Part shown: piece after piece, positions 1-12,875 of the stretch
Position numbering within the stretch: the stretch's first letter is position 1
How the letters are laid out: every line of letters begins with the position of its first letter
Source of the DNA: SZUA-36 sp963753105
Lineage (GTDB): Bacteria > Pseudomonadota > Gammaproteobacteria > Xanthomonadales > SZUA-36
Assembly: GCA_963753105.1 (NCBI GenBank)
Contig: CAVWBD010000002.1
Location: 248,001 to 312,000 of the forward strand
Direction of reading: 5' to 3'
Length of the DNA stretch: 64,000 bases
Notes under the pieces: generated by a model
What the model was told of the DNA's origin: nothing
Databases searched by the model: none
What the model saw: only the letters and a program-made list of their open reading frames with translations
Position numbers and translations under genes: made by a program

Positions 1-3000
1 AAACAGGTTACTTGTTTGATCACAGATTGCCTGGTATAGGCAGCCCTTGGCACCCTCCAGCCGGAGATCGACAAGATAAGTAAGCTCCCAGTTTCTGGAT
101 CAACTGTCCTACGCGCCCCTGCAATAGAGTATTTTCGACCAAACAATCCGGACCCCGGTTTGTTCAAGTTATCTGGATTCTGAGCTGAGTTACGTCGCTC
201 CGCCAGATCCATTCGATAGTTCAGGTAGGTCACTGTTGAAACAACAAGCGCAAACTTCAACCCATCTTCGAACTTTCCACCCAGTATCCTGGCGCTGACG
301 CCGCCCCCGATACTTTCAGTTGCAACTCTGCCCAAGTTAAAGGTATCACCATAGTACTTGGCTATTCCTCCTGTAATAGCACCTGCAAAAGCGCCTTTGA
401 CAGCACCTTTTAGTGTTCCAGACATTATCGCCCCACCAACAAAACCAGCAGTTGCCCCTCCAATGACTGCGGCCATGGTTTTCACCACCGCCAGTCCATG
501 CACAAAAGTACCCGCCGCAGCCGCATTTGCCAGGCTGGTTGCTGCCCACGCATAGGCCGCACCAAAGGTGAAATATGAAGCTACCGCAGCGACGATCAGG
601 CGGCCCCATTTCTTGATAAAGCGGCTGAAACTGAAATAACCACTTGGGTCTGTGTAACTCAAGGGATTGTTGAGTGCATAGCTGTAGCGGTTCAGGCTTT
701 GCGTATTTTTGGGAGCCTGTACAAACGGATCGGCCTGCAGGAACCTGCCCAGCCTGGCATCATAAATACGGCCATTCATATGGATGACACCCATGCTGTC
801 CACATGTTCGTGACCTGTAAATCCCCGTGTTGTGAGTTCATTCAATGGTGCGTAGAGAAAACTGTCCAGCGGTGTTTGCCAGTTGACATCCTGGCGTTCA
901 CCGAAGGGACTGAAATGCATCCTCGTGGTGATTAAACCAGCTTCATCCAGCACTGAATGAATAGAGCCGATATGGTCTTTCAGCAGGTATGAAGTCTGCT
1001 GAAGCATGGTGGCCGGGTAATACGTTGCAACGGCCACCCCGCCGATGTGGCGCTTGAATAATGTGGCGCCGTTCGAGCGCGTGATGTATTCAACGTCATC
1101 CAGATATACGGTGTCCTTGTCGACAACCCCTGCTGTTGAATCACGGCGTTGCACCCGGACATTGTTGATTCCATAGGTGAAGGTCGTATTCTGGTCGCCC
1201 GCGGTTAGGCTGGCCGCCTTGTCAAACACCGTGTAAGTGATTTCGCGGCCACCACCACCCACCTGGTTCCCATTGACGTCATATTGGTAAGTTGTGTCCC
1301 CGGCCTGTGTAACGGCATGCGGACCCGCATTGCCGGAACCATGGCTGTACAAGCCTACATCGGATTTCCAGGCGATATTTCCAGCCCCGTCGTAATCCAT
1401 CGCCAACGTCTCAACCGGGCTGTCAATACCCAGCCCTGGTGCGGTCAGGTGTACCTGTTTCAGACGATTAAGGCTGTCGTAGTTGTAATTTTCCAGGAGG
1501 TCATTGCCACCGGACTCATCGTGCCGGGATTTCAAGTTTCCAAGTACATCGAACAGGTAATCAACATTTTGTAATTCCACCCCCATCGGGTCATACGCGT
1601 TGAGCTTTTTGAGATAACCGCTGACCGGATCGTAGTCTGCGACAACTGACACGCCATTACCCAGTTCCGCCATGGTCACATTACCCCGTGCATCCATGTC
1701 GAGAATGGCTTGGTAAATAACACCATCGACCCCTTCCCGTGCCTCTTTCAACTGCCCCAAGTACCCGTTCCGGTAGACATAACGCAGGCCATGGTCATCA
1801 CCGCTGGCGTCAAACTGCTGGAATACACGGCTATGTTCATCATAGGTTGTTTGCTGGTAAAACTGCTTGTCGGCAATGGTTGTGCTGATGCCGCTTACAC
1901 GACCCAGCCAGTCATAGGACATGCGTTTTCGATGGATGATGGCGCCCGTTTCACCATCGAAATAAGTCGTGGCTTCTGGTTTGGATTTGCCTGGACTCAC
2001 CGAACGGTATTGCGTGGTCTCATAATTGACGATCGTCACCGCTGCATCGTCAAGACTGTTTACGCTCTTCAACTCCCGGCGGTTGGTCACGCGGCCCAAT
2101 ACGTCGTATTCGAAATCTATGGCCTGCTGCTTGCTGTCCAACTGGCGCGATCAACTCCCCGAGCGGGTTATAAGCGTACCGCCACACACCCTTGTCGGGA
2201 TCGGACAGGGAGATTTTGCGGCCAGCAGCGTCATATCCTATCCGGGTGGCGCTGCCGTCTTCTCCCGTAACGAGCGTCAAGTTCCCTGTGGAGTCATATC
2301 CAAAAGACACACGCCCGCAAACGTCATCGTAGCTCTCAATGGTTTCCCCGAGCACGTTTTTGACTTCGGTCACGCGCTGGCCCAGGGCATTGCTTGTCAC
2401 GGAAACACCGGGGCCTGCTGCCGCGCAGCCCCCGGTTGCACGTTCGTCAAAGTTGGTACTGACATCATCATCACCTGCGCTCAGTACACCGGTAACACGA
2501 CCCAGCTTGTCATACGCGGTCTCATTCCAATAAATCGTATCAAGTTTGAAATAGGGTTCTGATACCCGGGTGGGTCGCCCTGAGATAGTCGTAGTACTGA
2601 TCCACATAGACCAGTTGATTGTTAATATTTTTGCTGACACTGCGAATATGCCTGCCAACGATATCGAAGCATGTTCTCGTGGAACCACCACCTCCAGTGG
2701 TACGCACGCTATTCCAGGCTGTTTCGCTTGGGCAATCGCTTCCTGCGCCAGCGAAATACAGGTCTTTCTGCCAGGAACCGTCTTGTGTGTAGCTGGCAAA
2801 AGTTCGTCCCATCAGGTCAACCGCATAGATCGTTGTAACGCCGTCGATATTTTCAACTTCAAGTGGATTGCCAAACACATCCCATTGCCCGGTATTCACC
2901 TTGCGTTCCACTTGCCCCAGTGCATTGGCTTTTCGAACTGCAAAACGACCCAGCGCGTCATATGTTACCGAACTGGTCCGGGCGGTCATTCCTGATCCTG

Positions 3001-6000
3001 CCACGGCAGTAGACCTGCGATTCCCAAACAGGTCATAAGCAAACGTTTTGGTAATACCCAGGTCAGCATCACCGGGCTCGATGATTTCCCTGGTGACAAG
3101 ACCAGTGGCCGGATCATGCTCATACGCGGACTCCCTGACCACGGAAGATTTACCCGTACGGCTGTGTGTCACAGCCGTGTGGCTCAGTTGTCCAAGGTTC
3201 CAACTCGAAAGTGCAACGCCGGTCCATTGGTTGACGGTCGTTTGTTTTGCAAAGTATGCGTCAACGTCGTTGGCATAGGTTGAAACGACTGATTTTTCCA
3301 GGTTGCCGTAATTGTCGTAATGGTTTTGCGTTGATACTTTGCCCGCCAGGTTGCCGGACAGTGTGTAGTTTCGGACCAGTGTCGCTTCGACAAAAACATG
3401 GCGGGCGCGCGGTATCGATGCTGTCTCACGCCAATGATTGACGCTGTAGCTCAACAGTGTGCCACGCAGATTCGGCGGCGGTCTTGTACCGGGTGCCACA
3501 TCCGGCCAGCTTGTTGGCAAACTGGATAGAACATCACTGATCGGGGCGAGCGCTGCACCGACATTAGGGCTGGTCTTGGTGATATCGACCGGCAGACCGA
3601 TAAATGGAAAATCCTGCCGGTAGCGGGTATTGGTGCGGATTCGGAGCTGCGGGTCATAGACCACGGTCTCCGCAAAACCCAGCAAACCACGCCCGCCACC
3701 CTGTATTTTCGCCCCGACATAATGATATTCCGCATGACGCTTCGCGCTTGGATTGCCATACAACGGTGAACTGCTGGACACCTCGGCGACAACATATATG
3801 GGCGCAATGTAATCGTAAACGGGTGCCCCATTACCGTAGTTGGCAGATGCCGAATCGTTCATCCGCGTATAGACATTGCTGTCGGTGAGTGGGCGATACG
3901 AGATTTCTGTCACTGCGCCAAAACCATTGGTGATCCTGGTGATGACATTTGCCGGTTCTGTATCCCGGCTACCACTGACGTTGATGCCACGACGCAGACT
4001 CGTGGATATGATTTCTCCTTTTTTATTGTTATCAATCAATAACATGTCGGTTTTTCCATCCCCGTTGAAATCCACAAATACACTGGCATCGTTTTCAACC
4101 GGGTCGCTGTCATCATCGCCACCGACATTTGCCGCCGGTACCAGGGTGTCGATGCTCGCCGCAAATGCCCGGCCAAAATAATTTTGATGAACCATCCATG
4201 TTGCATTGGAATCAAGGATGTTCGGAAGGAAAAATCAGGTCGGGGTAGCCATCTCCGTTCAGATCTTCAAACCGGACCAGCTTCATTGACATCATCGGGG
4301 ACCACGCCAATGGGTACGGCTTGTGTAAATGTCTTGCCTGTATTGATTTGAAAATACCAGGCACCATCCGGATCACCCCAAGCCAGGTCAGCCAAACCAT
4401 CAGCATTCAGATCGACCGGCCAGAGATAATTACTGCGTGGCAACCCCTGGTATTCAGGAGCTTCACACAGGGTCGAAAAAGTGCAGTCCTCTCCCAATGC
4501 AACAACGCTGTGGCGATTGAATGCGTTTAGCCCATTCGACTCCATCAGCACCCAGAAGGAGGCCGTTTTGACTTCATAAGCGGGTTTTCTTGCGCTGGCA
4601 TTCACACGGTTGGACATCGTGTTTTCCACGCAGTTGGAAATACACCGCTGGTAGTCACGCCAGACATGCAAAAGCAGGTCCACGGCGCCATCGCCGTTGA
4701 AATCAAATACCCTCGCATCCGGTATAGCCGCCCTGTTGCTCGCCGCAGGTTCCCACACAAAGAACGGTGGCGATACACTCTGTTCCCAATCCTCCCCCTT
4801 AGCGAATGGAAACAGTTCACTGTTATCAATATCCAACTCAACCGGGTCAGCTACACGCGGCGCAGATGCTGCCGTTGTTGTGTTCAGCAACACACTGACA
4901 TCCCAGGCGTTCCCCGTGCGATCCGTATGGGTATGTAAAATGTCACTCAGCCCATCCCCGTTGAAATCCATGATACGAAAACGTGACTCCAGGTCTTCGC
5001 CCTCAAGCGCGAACCGGTGACCGGGATTCAGTTCGATCTCCCCGGATAAGCTGTTGCCCGTGGATAAGCGGGTCACCCAGGTGTAGTCATCAGTCACCTT
5101 GGAGTACTTGATGTATGCCACGTCCTGGAAGCCGTCGGCATTGATATCGATCGCAAAAACACGGGGTGGATGTCTTGTCAGCTTTTTGCGGAAGCCTGAG
5201 TTCTGCCATCCATTCGTTGAAGTTTGCAGTGCCAGCCGCTTCTTGTATGTGCAAGTAGTGCCTGGCACTCTTGGATTCTGTGTAAAGCAAATCCGGCCTG
5301 CCATCCCCACTGACATCGGCCAGTGCCAGGCCAGCTCAGGGTTCGTTTCGGCAATAAACCATCCAGTACCGTGCCCGACGATTCGATCTTTGATTCGCTC
5401 TTCAGCCACTCGAAACGGGTGGGCTGATAACAGATCACACGATTGACAGACCGGCACTCGGTAAACGCCGTCAATATCTGCCGGCCAAAGCCGTCCTGGT
5501 CATAACTGAGTTCATAGAACCGCAGGTCTTCCAACGGGCTGCCGGCCATTTTCCGGCCTTGCGAACGGATGCTTGTCAGCAGGCGGCGTTGCTCAAATTG
5601 CACGCCTGCAACAAAGGTGTAGGACAAGTCCTGATCTTCAGTCACGATCAGTGTAAGTGAATGAAAGCCGTGCGCTGGGTTGCAGTACCTGAACGCACAT
5701 TGCCCGTATAGTCGATCGTGCTTAACGAGTAAGCCACCGGGCCGACGCTGTTTTCCACATAAGCATACAAAATGTAGTTTCCTGAACGGTCTTGAAGGCG
5801 GTTCTGGGCCCATACAAACACCGTGGCGGGATTTTCGCTGCCACGTGCTTCAATTCGCGAGTCTGGACTGTTTCCGTACTCGATCACGGTCCCGTCCTTG
5901 CGCTCCACCCTGAACCAGGCAGGGCCGTTACCTGCCGTGCCAAAGGACGTGACCCTGGAAAAATCATCCATTTCAGTCCGGTACTGGGTGCCGTCGGCAC

Positions 6001-8318
6001 CGTAGACCCCGCTGTCGGAATCTACAATCAGGCGTTGACCATCCAGACAAAACCGGTCCTCTCCATTCAAGCCGATACCCTTGGGGCTGCTGAGGTCGTC
6101 CTGTTCCATGGTCTGTGGACAACGTGATATTGCCGAGACACCAGCCAGCGCCCAACCGACACCTGCCGTACCGTTACCCCGTTGGGAGGAGTAATCCAGG
6201 CTGATTTGCGGGGCTAAACCACCACTGGCCGGTGCGGTAAGTATGGGAATCGTGTAGACCGCGCTACCGGTTTCATCCACCCGGAATTCACCTGCCGTGG
6301 CGCCTACTTTTGACGAACTGGGGCTGGCCGTCATCGATGGTGGCGGTGCAGGATCAGGCGGGGTTTCCGGGTTTGCACCCAGCGCAACCACCACCCAGTC
6401 AATTTCACCTGAAACCGGGTGGCCGTTGCCATCATCAACCGTCAGTGTTGAGGTGTAACTACCGGTATCCGCCAGCAACCGGCCGCCAATATCGCAACTG
6501 TCATTGCTCGCATTTATATTGACGACAAGTCCAGCGGGCAAGGTGCCCTCATCCCTGCAACTGAGTACGTCATTGTCGATATCATCAACCGGCACTGACA
6601 AGTTGACGTTGCTGCCGCGCACCACTGTCTGGGTATCCGGAACGCTGATGGTCGGCGGAGAGTTGCCAAAGCCTTCCGTTACCACGAATGCTTCAGACCT
6701 GGCCAGTGGCGATGTGTGCAGGCCGTCACCAACCCGTAACTCAAACTCGTATGTGCCGACGGTGGTGATATCAAATGGCACATCGATCATCACCGGCTGA
6801 GTGGAAGTGGCAACCTTGTAATAAGCATCGTCGTCCAGGTTATGGGCATACGCGGTGGCGTCCGGGTAGTAGCTATCCGTATACCAGGTAAGCTGAACGC
6901 TGCAGGCCGATTCCGGGCCGTTCAGCTCGCAGCTTGGACCGGTGAGGCTGTCGTAGTGTAATCGCATGGAAATTTGTAGATTTTTTTAGAGCAACAGGCG
7001 AGTCACTGTTACCGATGGTAATGGACCCTGATGCCCAGGCTGTACCCGGCAAGGTAAATTCAGCCCACAGGTATTGTGTATCCAGGCCTGAGAAATACCG
7101 CCCACCATTGGCCCCTATGCCTATTATTGATTTTGAGCAGCCCGATTCATACCAGGACCGGGTCCAACCCGTTGGTGTGTTCAACTCTGGTGAGTAACCA
7201 CTCACAAGATACCCGAAACATAAATCCCTGCTTCCCGCCTGTGGCGTACCACTTGCTGATGCGGATATCCATGTCGGGTCACCGGCCGAATCGTAAAACA
7301 CGACAGCGACGCCTTCGCCGGTCTGTCCCAACACGGAGATGACGTAAAAATCAGTGCTTGCTTCATAGTTCCAAAGCCCGCTGAAGTGACTGATTCCGGT
7401 GGGGTACAACGGTTCAGGCCCAGCGGAGTAACTCAGGGATTCTGTGTCGGACAAGCTTTCATTTTTGAAATCTGCATTCCAGCTGACGATTGCCTGGTTG
7501 TTGTAGTAAGTAAACCCAATTTCGATGCTGCCGATCCAGACTTCACTGCCATCACTGCGATTGATATACAAACTACCGCCAAAGGTCTCCGGCCCGATCG
7601 AAACTGCCTTCAGTTTTACCGCCACCGGAAGGTATTGGGTGGGGGTTGGTGAACATTCCTCACACATCGGGTCGGCTTGCACGTCCTTGGCCTCGTAGGT
7701 AAGCCAGACGCCCACCAGGTCGTACCCCGTACCAAACAGGGGATCATTCTCTGGCAGGGCAAGCCTGTTTGCCCAATAAAAATGCCAGCCGTGCCCGGCC
7801 TTGCGCAGGTTGCCCCAGGAACCCGGACGCAGGTCATCTGGCCCGCCATCGGAACTGACGGAGCTGATGACCTGCTCAGACATACTAGCCATTCCAGCCA
7901 GTGGCTCCGGCTGAACAACCCGGCTCACTTCCAAGGTCAGTGGTTGGGAAGCACCACCACAATCCGGCAATCCAGAATTGCTTTTCACACAGGCCTGTAC
8001 CGTGAATTGATACTCACCCGCCTCAACACGCCTGGCGAGCAAGCTGGTTGACTCGGTGTAATGGACCGACACTTCATCGTCATGACTCTCGGTGATCTTG
8101 AAAAACTCTGCTGTCCCACCTTCAGGTGGCCGCCACTCGAGCAATGCATAACCATCATCTGTGGAGAGCTGTGTGGGCACACTCCAAGCGGGCTCCGCAA
8201 GACCGGCAATCGCAAGACTGGAAGCCTGCAGCATTAACAAAACAAGCAAGATGCATATCGACAACCGGCGCCACGTGACACTGTTCCAGGCAAACATACC
8301 GCGCGTTGGCGCACCCAC
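1..8318 (-). CDS. Giant secreted SpvB/RHS-repeat protein, 3' end beyond window, multiply frameshifted
   Basis: One long coding unit read in at least seven abutting frames, with changes near 6960, 5700, 5400, 4300, 4200 and 2560. The N-terminus has a hydrophobic signal-like segment (SICILLVLLMLQASSLA) and beta-rich Ig/FN3-like stretches follow. An SpvB-type domain begins near 6270 (YTIPILTAPASGGLAPQISL). FG-GAP/VCBS-type repeats DFNGDG, DLNADG and DLNGDG lie near 4950, 4700, 4400, 4240 and 4070. YD/RHS repeats run from about 3900 to 800. The RHS core end is clear near 730-780 (IYDARLGRFLQADPF), followed by NNPLSYTDPSGYF near 640. After it comes an Ala/Gly-rich hydrophobic stretch (about 600-330) and a tip that runs off the left edge. 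RHS and SpvB proteins of this layout are usually toxin carriers or large surface proteins. No toxin domain is visible here, and no immunity gene can be seen because the downstream side is outside the window. Start at 8318 or the inner ATG at 8297. Confidence 0.85.
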
Positions 8319-8556
8319 CCCTCAAGCACTGAAACATTGGAAATCCCCCTTTAATTTCCATTGCAAACCGGTAACCGAAGCCGGCCTCAAAAATATTCAG
8401 TGTTAAGTGTGCAGACTTACTGAAGTTACGTCTTCCCCATAAGAGCTCTCAGAATTGTCAGAAATTTTCGATAATCACTTATGTGAATTGATCTATTGAT
8501 CAAGACGCCATGTGGGTGTTCCAGTTTTCCGCCTTAGAACTACTACATGTCGCAGA
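8319..8556. other. Intergenic region upstream of the giant RHS gene
   Basis: 238 bases between the start of the RHS gene and the end of the next minus-strand gene. It is A/T-rich and has a small partly palindromic stretch with repeated TTGATC (near 8489-8503). It presumably holds the RHS promoter on the minus strand. No convincing -35/-10 pair or terminator could be assigned. Confidence 0.4.
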
Positions 8557-10786
8557 TTAATTCGTCGAGATGAGTTGAATGATATTTGAAAAATCATCGG
8601 TCCACAGTGCCTCACCGTGGAACTGTAGAGCACGCCATCGAGCGGGACTCTGAGGCAGGCGGGATAGACGGGTTTGGTCCCTGCTCATCACGACCCACTG
8701 TGACGCAAATTTTCCTTGGTGGCTCTCTAGCCGGGACTCAATCTTATTATCCTGGCGCATGACATTTAGACCCAGGTTATCGGCAAGACCAGCAAGCGGT
8801 CTGCCTACATTCAAAGACTTGTTTGAAACATGGAACAACAACAGGCCATTCGGTTTGAGTTTCTCCAGGTAAAGCGTCAATGCCTCTTTTGTCATCAGAT
8901 GAACGGGGATAGATGCGCTACTGAATGCATCGATAATCAATAAATCCAAGCTGTTGTCAGGCTCCTGCGCCAGTGTGAGACGCGCATCCCCGATAATGTT
9001 GGTAATGGTGGCTCCACGGGCCCGGGCATCCCTGAGATAAGTGAAAAGCGTTTCATCTTCGGCAATGGTCTCAACCACCGGGTCAATCTCGTAATAAATG
9101 AAATTGCTACCGCGTCCGGCGAAGGAGGCGATGGTTCCAGCCCCGAGCCCGACTATTCCGACCGTGTCCAGTTCTGCTCCAAACTGGCTGAAAATTTGAC
9201 CAACGGGCCCCGAAGGATGGTAGTAAGTCGTCCCGATGCTTTGTAAATCTGGGTCACTTTTCTGCATCCCGTGGGCCGTAAAACCGTGCCTTAGCACCCG
9301 GGCCTGGTATTCAGGCTGGTAGGTAACCCGATGTACACCGTAAAAGCTGCGCTCTGCAAACAACAAATCCCCCTTGGTTTGCTCGTACAACATATGGCTG
9401 GCCAAAAACCAGCCACCGAGCGCCAGGGCAAAACGAACCGGCCGGCGCATGAGCAAGTAACAGGCAATGAGAGGCAAAGCAATCACAATGGTCGTAGTTA
9501 AATTTCCATATACTGATCCAGTCATACCAACGGTTGGTAACAGGGATTCAACAACGAAGGACAACAACACAACCGCCAAAGCTGGAACAATCCCCACGAT
9601 GATGTCGCGCCGACAAATCCAACTTGAAAGTGGCTGACGGGGGGGGCATAGAGCGCAGGCTAGCAGAATGGCAATGGGATATTCTGCGATGGAACTAAAA
9701 ATCAACGGGCTAATTAATGCATTAAATACTCCGCCCAATGCACCACCTACGGCCATCAACATGTAGAAGCTGGTCAGGTGCTCAACCTCTGGGCCGGTCG
9801 GCTGCCAACTCCCCGTGACACACCATTGCCACTACGAAAAAGCAGGCAATGTTGATCAGTGCAATCAGCATTGGGGGCTTGCTTGCCCCTGTTACAAGCA
9901 ACATGACCATTAGCAGCGCCAATATAGGCAAGACACGAACCATGATCATGTGCCCCTTCCACTGCCGACGGGCAAACACAAGAATGAAGGTAAGCAAGTA
10001 GAGCGCCAGTGGAATGACCCAAAGTAATGGCACGGCAGCAATATCGGTGGTCAGGTGAGTTGTCAGGCCCAGCATCAAGCTACTGGGGACAAATGCCAAT
10101 GCAATCCAGCGCAACTTTCTGCGCCATGGCAACTTTTCAGGTCGTGGGGCAACCTTTCCTGCTTGCCCCTTCATCTGCGGTAATTCGGAAACACCTCGGG
10201 TTGCACTCAGTGCCGCACCCGCGGTGACCAGCACCAGCACCATGTAACCGGCCATCCAGTACACGCTTTGGTCAGCCAAGCGTAGCGTAGGTTCCACCAA
10301 TAACGGATAGGCCAATAGCCCTACCATGCTCCCGGTATTACTGGCGGCATACAGAAAATAGGGGTCCCTTGCCCGCGTGTGAGCAGAGTGCGAAAACCAC
10401 CTTTGCAATAACGGGCCCGTTGTGGAGACCACGAAAAAAGGCAGGCCGACATTGACCGCCAGAAGTCCAAGCAACCAGATTTCCGGGTGAGTTGTGGCGG
10501 GTGGAACGGTTCCCTGCGCAATGGCAATAGGCAGTGTCAGGAAAGGCAGCAGCATGATTGCGCCATGCACCATGATTTGGCGCTTCAGTACCAACTTTGC
10601 GCTGATCAAGTGGGCGTAGGCATATCCTGCAAGTAAGGCGGTTTGAAAAAACACCATGCAAGTTGCCCAGACCTGGGATGAGCCACCTAAGAGTGGAAGC
10701 GCCATCTTGGCGAACATGGGTTGCACAAGAAACAAAAGCAGGGCGCTGAGCACGATTGCTATGATGTGTAGCGTTAAAATCAACAT
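8557..10786 (-). CDS. Fused multi-pass membrane / spermidine-synthase-like protein, one frameshift
   Basis: Two abutting frames form one protein of about 740 residues, with the frame change near 9780. The N-terminal half (10786 down to about 9600) is a string of hydrophobic helices beginning LHIIAIVLSALLLFLVQPMF, the pattern of the fused MFS/spermidine-synthase family. The C-terminal half has a class I methyltransferase/spermidine-synthase fold: VGIVGLGAGTIASF (nucleotide loop), YYEIDP (acidic residue), then LLIIDAFSSASIPVHLMTKEAL. Soluble spermidine synthases transfer aminopropyl groups from decarboxylated SAM. The substrate of the membrane-fused forms is not established, so no polyamine role is claimed. 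It lies alone between the RHS gene and pgeF on the same strand. Confidence 0.8.
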
Positions 10787-11090
10787 GACCGATTTTTCTC
10801 ACATGCGGTATCTGAACAAACCACCTGCCAGAGTTTACCGGTTAACGCAACGGCTTGTTGGTTCACAACCGTGAGCGGACGTTCATGAACTTAAGCATTG
10901 CGAAACAGGATTTGGCAAAAGGACAGCACGGTTTGAATCGCTGAGGACGCAACCACCAATCCATGATCATCCAATTTGTTTGGCCTCAGCGGTAAGTCGA
11001 ACTTGCAACTTTCTGCACGCTGCCGAAATGTTCGATAGATTGAGTTTAGGCTGTTGGCTTGTTGAGGAGATCATCCCTTTTGGTATCAGG
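10787..11090. other. Intergenic region, no gene seen
   Basis: About 300 bases between the membrane/spermidine-synthase-like gene and pgeF, both on the minus strand. No open frame with family resemblance was found. A short inverted repeat (GTTCA near 10860, TGAAC near 10890) is the only structure noticed. It may contain the minus-strand promoter for the downstream gene. Confidence 0.4.
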
Positions 11091-11812
11091 TCATAGCCAA
11101 ATTGCAGTTACCATTCTTCCCGTTTGACCATCACGCCGGTAAGAGAAGAAATTGTCAGGCTCTGAATAAGTGCAATGCTGTCCACCTGAGATTTCGGTGA
11201 CACCTGCCCTGGCAAGTGCCAAGCCTGGCAAGTTGATACAGGTCAGCCAGCCAGCGGTCATTGTGCTGTTTGAAAGCGCTGGCATTTTCAGTGTTCTGGC
11301 TGATAAATGCTTCATAGACTTCATTACCGACTTCATAGGCCTGCGGGCCGATGGCCGGACCCAGCCAGGCCATTATTTCACTTGGTTTTGATTCCATGGC
11401 TGCAACGGTTGCCTCGATCACACCTGCGGCGAGTCCACGCCAACCCGCATGACAGGCGGCAACTTCCGTGCCTGCCTTATTGCAAAAAAGTACCGGCAGA
11501 CAATCTGCGGTCAAAATCGCGCAGACCTGTCCCGGCTGTCTGGCTGACAATGGCATCTGCCTCGGGCTCGGTGCTCTTCACCCCACTCAACTACCCGGTT
11601 GCCGTGCACCTGTCTTAGCCAGTTGTGGTTCACCGGGCAGTAATTTTTGAAGCAATCTCACGGTTTTTTTGAACATGGTCAGGGTTATCGCCACAGTTTT
11701 CACCCAGGTTCAGGCTGCGCCACGCACCAAGACTGACGCCACCATTGCGGGTCGTGGTAAATGCGTGGACATTGGCGGGCGCCGGCCAGTCCGGCCTGAT
11801 CAGATCAAGCAT
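11091..11812 (-). CDS. pgeF: PgeF/YfiH multicopper-oxidase-like protein (LACC1 family), frameshifted
   Basis: The N-terminus (from 11812) reads MLDLIRPDWPAPANVHAFTT, then RNGGVSLGAWRSLNLG, the typical YfiH/PgeF start. A second frame (about 11556-11155) carries the metal-ligand region ILTADCLPVLF and ACHAGWRGLAAG plus AWLGPAIGP. A third frame supplies the C-terminus (SGGQHCTYSEPDNFFSYRRDG). About 240 residues in total, the usual length. Family members act as purine nucleoside phosphorylases/adenosine deaminases, and in peptidoglycan editing PgeF removes wrongly incorporated L-Ser from UDP-MurNAc-Ser. It overlaps the end of rluD by 8 bases, the common rluD-pgeF arrangement in proteobacteria. 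Frame changes near 11600 and 11190 look like sequencing errors. Confidence 0.85.
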
Positions 11813-12763
11813 CGGTCACAGAATTTTTGAGCACATCAATCAGACCACTGATGTCATCAGCTAATGGCGCGTGGAATTCACACACATCCCCGCTTTCCGG
11901 GTGAACCAGCTTCAAGTGTCCGGGCATGCAATGCCTGGCGTGGGAATGCGTTGATCGCATTAACTGCAATAGGTGGCAACCCTTTCTTCTTGATGGGTCC
12001 ACGGCCATAGAGCAGATCACCAACGATCGGGTATCCGATATGCGTCATGTGCACGCGTATCTGGTGAGTTCTGCCCGACTCCAGCGAAACCTCGATATGG
12101 CTGGTTCCGGGCAGACGTTGAATCAACCTGTAGTGGCTGGTCGCCGGTTTGCCACTTGTCCATCACCGCCATCTTTTTCCGGTCACGCGGGTTGCGCTCA
12201 ATGGCCGCATCAATGGTGCCGGCAGGTGGGGTTTCTCCCTTGACAACCGCCTCGTATACGCGGCTCATGCTGCGTGTTTGCAATTGGTCAACCAGGCTGG
12301 CGTGCGCTTTGAAACTGCGCGCCACCACCATCACGCCACTGGTGTCCTTGTCCAGCCGGTGCACGATGCCGGAACGCGGTAATGCATCCAGTTCCGGGTC
12401 ATAATTCAATAAGCGCATTCTGCAAGGTGCCATCCCAGTTGCCGGCTGCAGGGTGCACGACCAGGCCGACCGGCTTGTTCAACACCAGCAGGTGCTCATC
12501 TTCAAACAGGATATCCAGCGGTATGTCCTGCGGCTTGACCTCCCCTCAGGAATCATTTCCGCCCGGATTTGCAATATTTCACCACCCACCACACGGAAAC
12601 TGGGCTTGGCCCGCTTGCCATCAACAGTCAATCACCCTGTTTGATCCACTGCTGCAAACGCCCACGGGAAAAATCCGGAAACAGACTCGACTGCAGCCTG
12701 GTCCAGCCGCTTGCCGGCCGCATCATTGGTCAGCTGTTGGCTTAAATTGATTTGCCTGGGCAT
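11805..12763 (-). CDS. rluD: Ribosomal large subunit pseudouridine synthase D, frameshifted
   Basis: RluD makes pseudouridines in helix 69 of 23S rRNA (E. coli positions 1911, 1915 and 1917). The start is taken at 12763 (MPRQINLSQQL), leading into an S4-like RNA-binding N-terminus (AAGKRLDQAA). The catalytic signature HRLDKDTSG is intact near 12340 with its aspartate. The C-terminal half (HIEVSLESGRTHQIRVHM, GYPIVGDLLYG) matches the family, but lies in another frame from about 12120. At least four frame switches are needed, near 12690, 12540, 12425 and 12120, and one more before the end at 11805. Divergent from bamD at 12876, as in many gammaproteobacteria. Confidence 0.85.
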
Positions 12764-12875
12764 CAAATGGTTTTCCTGGAAAGCACGCGAATATCACTCG
12801 CAAGCACTCTATTCTATGGTTTTAGCCGGTCTTTTTCGCTATCATTCCGCATTCTGTATTTCGCCAGGCCAAAAC

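Noticed and set aside
346..609. Minus-strand open frame of 87 codons with many Cys, Gly and Trp
   Set aside because: It is a shadow. The frame beside it continues the RHS protein past the YTDPSGYF motif with typical composition.
4267..5457. Separate FG-GAP protein gene
   Set aside because: It continues without a break in similarity into the adjacent frames on both sides, so it is part of the giant RHS gene.
5648..6967. SpvB-type ADP-ribosyltransferase toxin
   Set aside because: Only the SpvB N-terminal-like carrier domain is visible. No ADP-ribosyltransferase catalytic motif was found.
8557..9762. Stand-alone spermidine synthase (speE)
   Set aside because: It is fused in frame, after one indel, to a multi-helix membrane half, which defines the fused family of uncertain substrate.
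10787..11090. tRNA or small RNA in the gap before pgeF
   Set aside because: A TTGAATCGC stretch resembles a T-arm, but no acceptor stem or anticodon arm could be paired.
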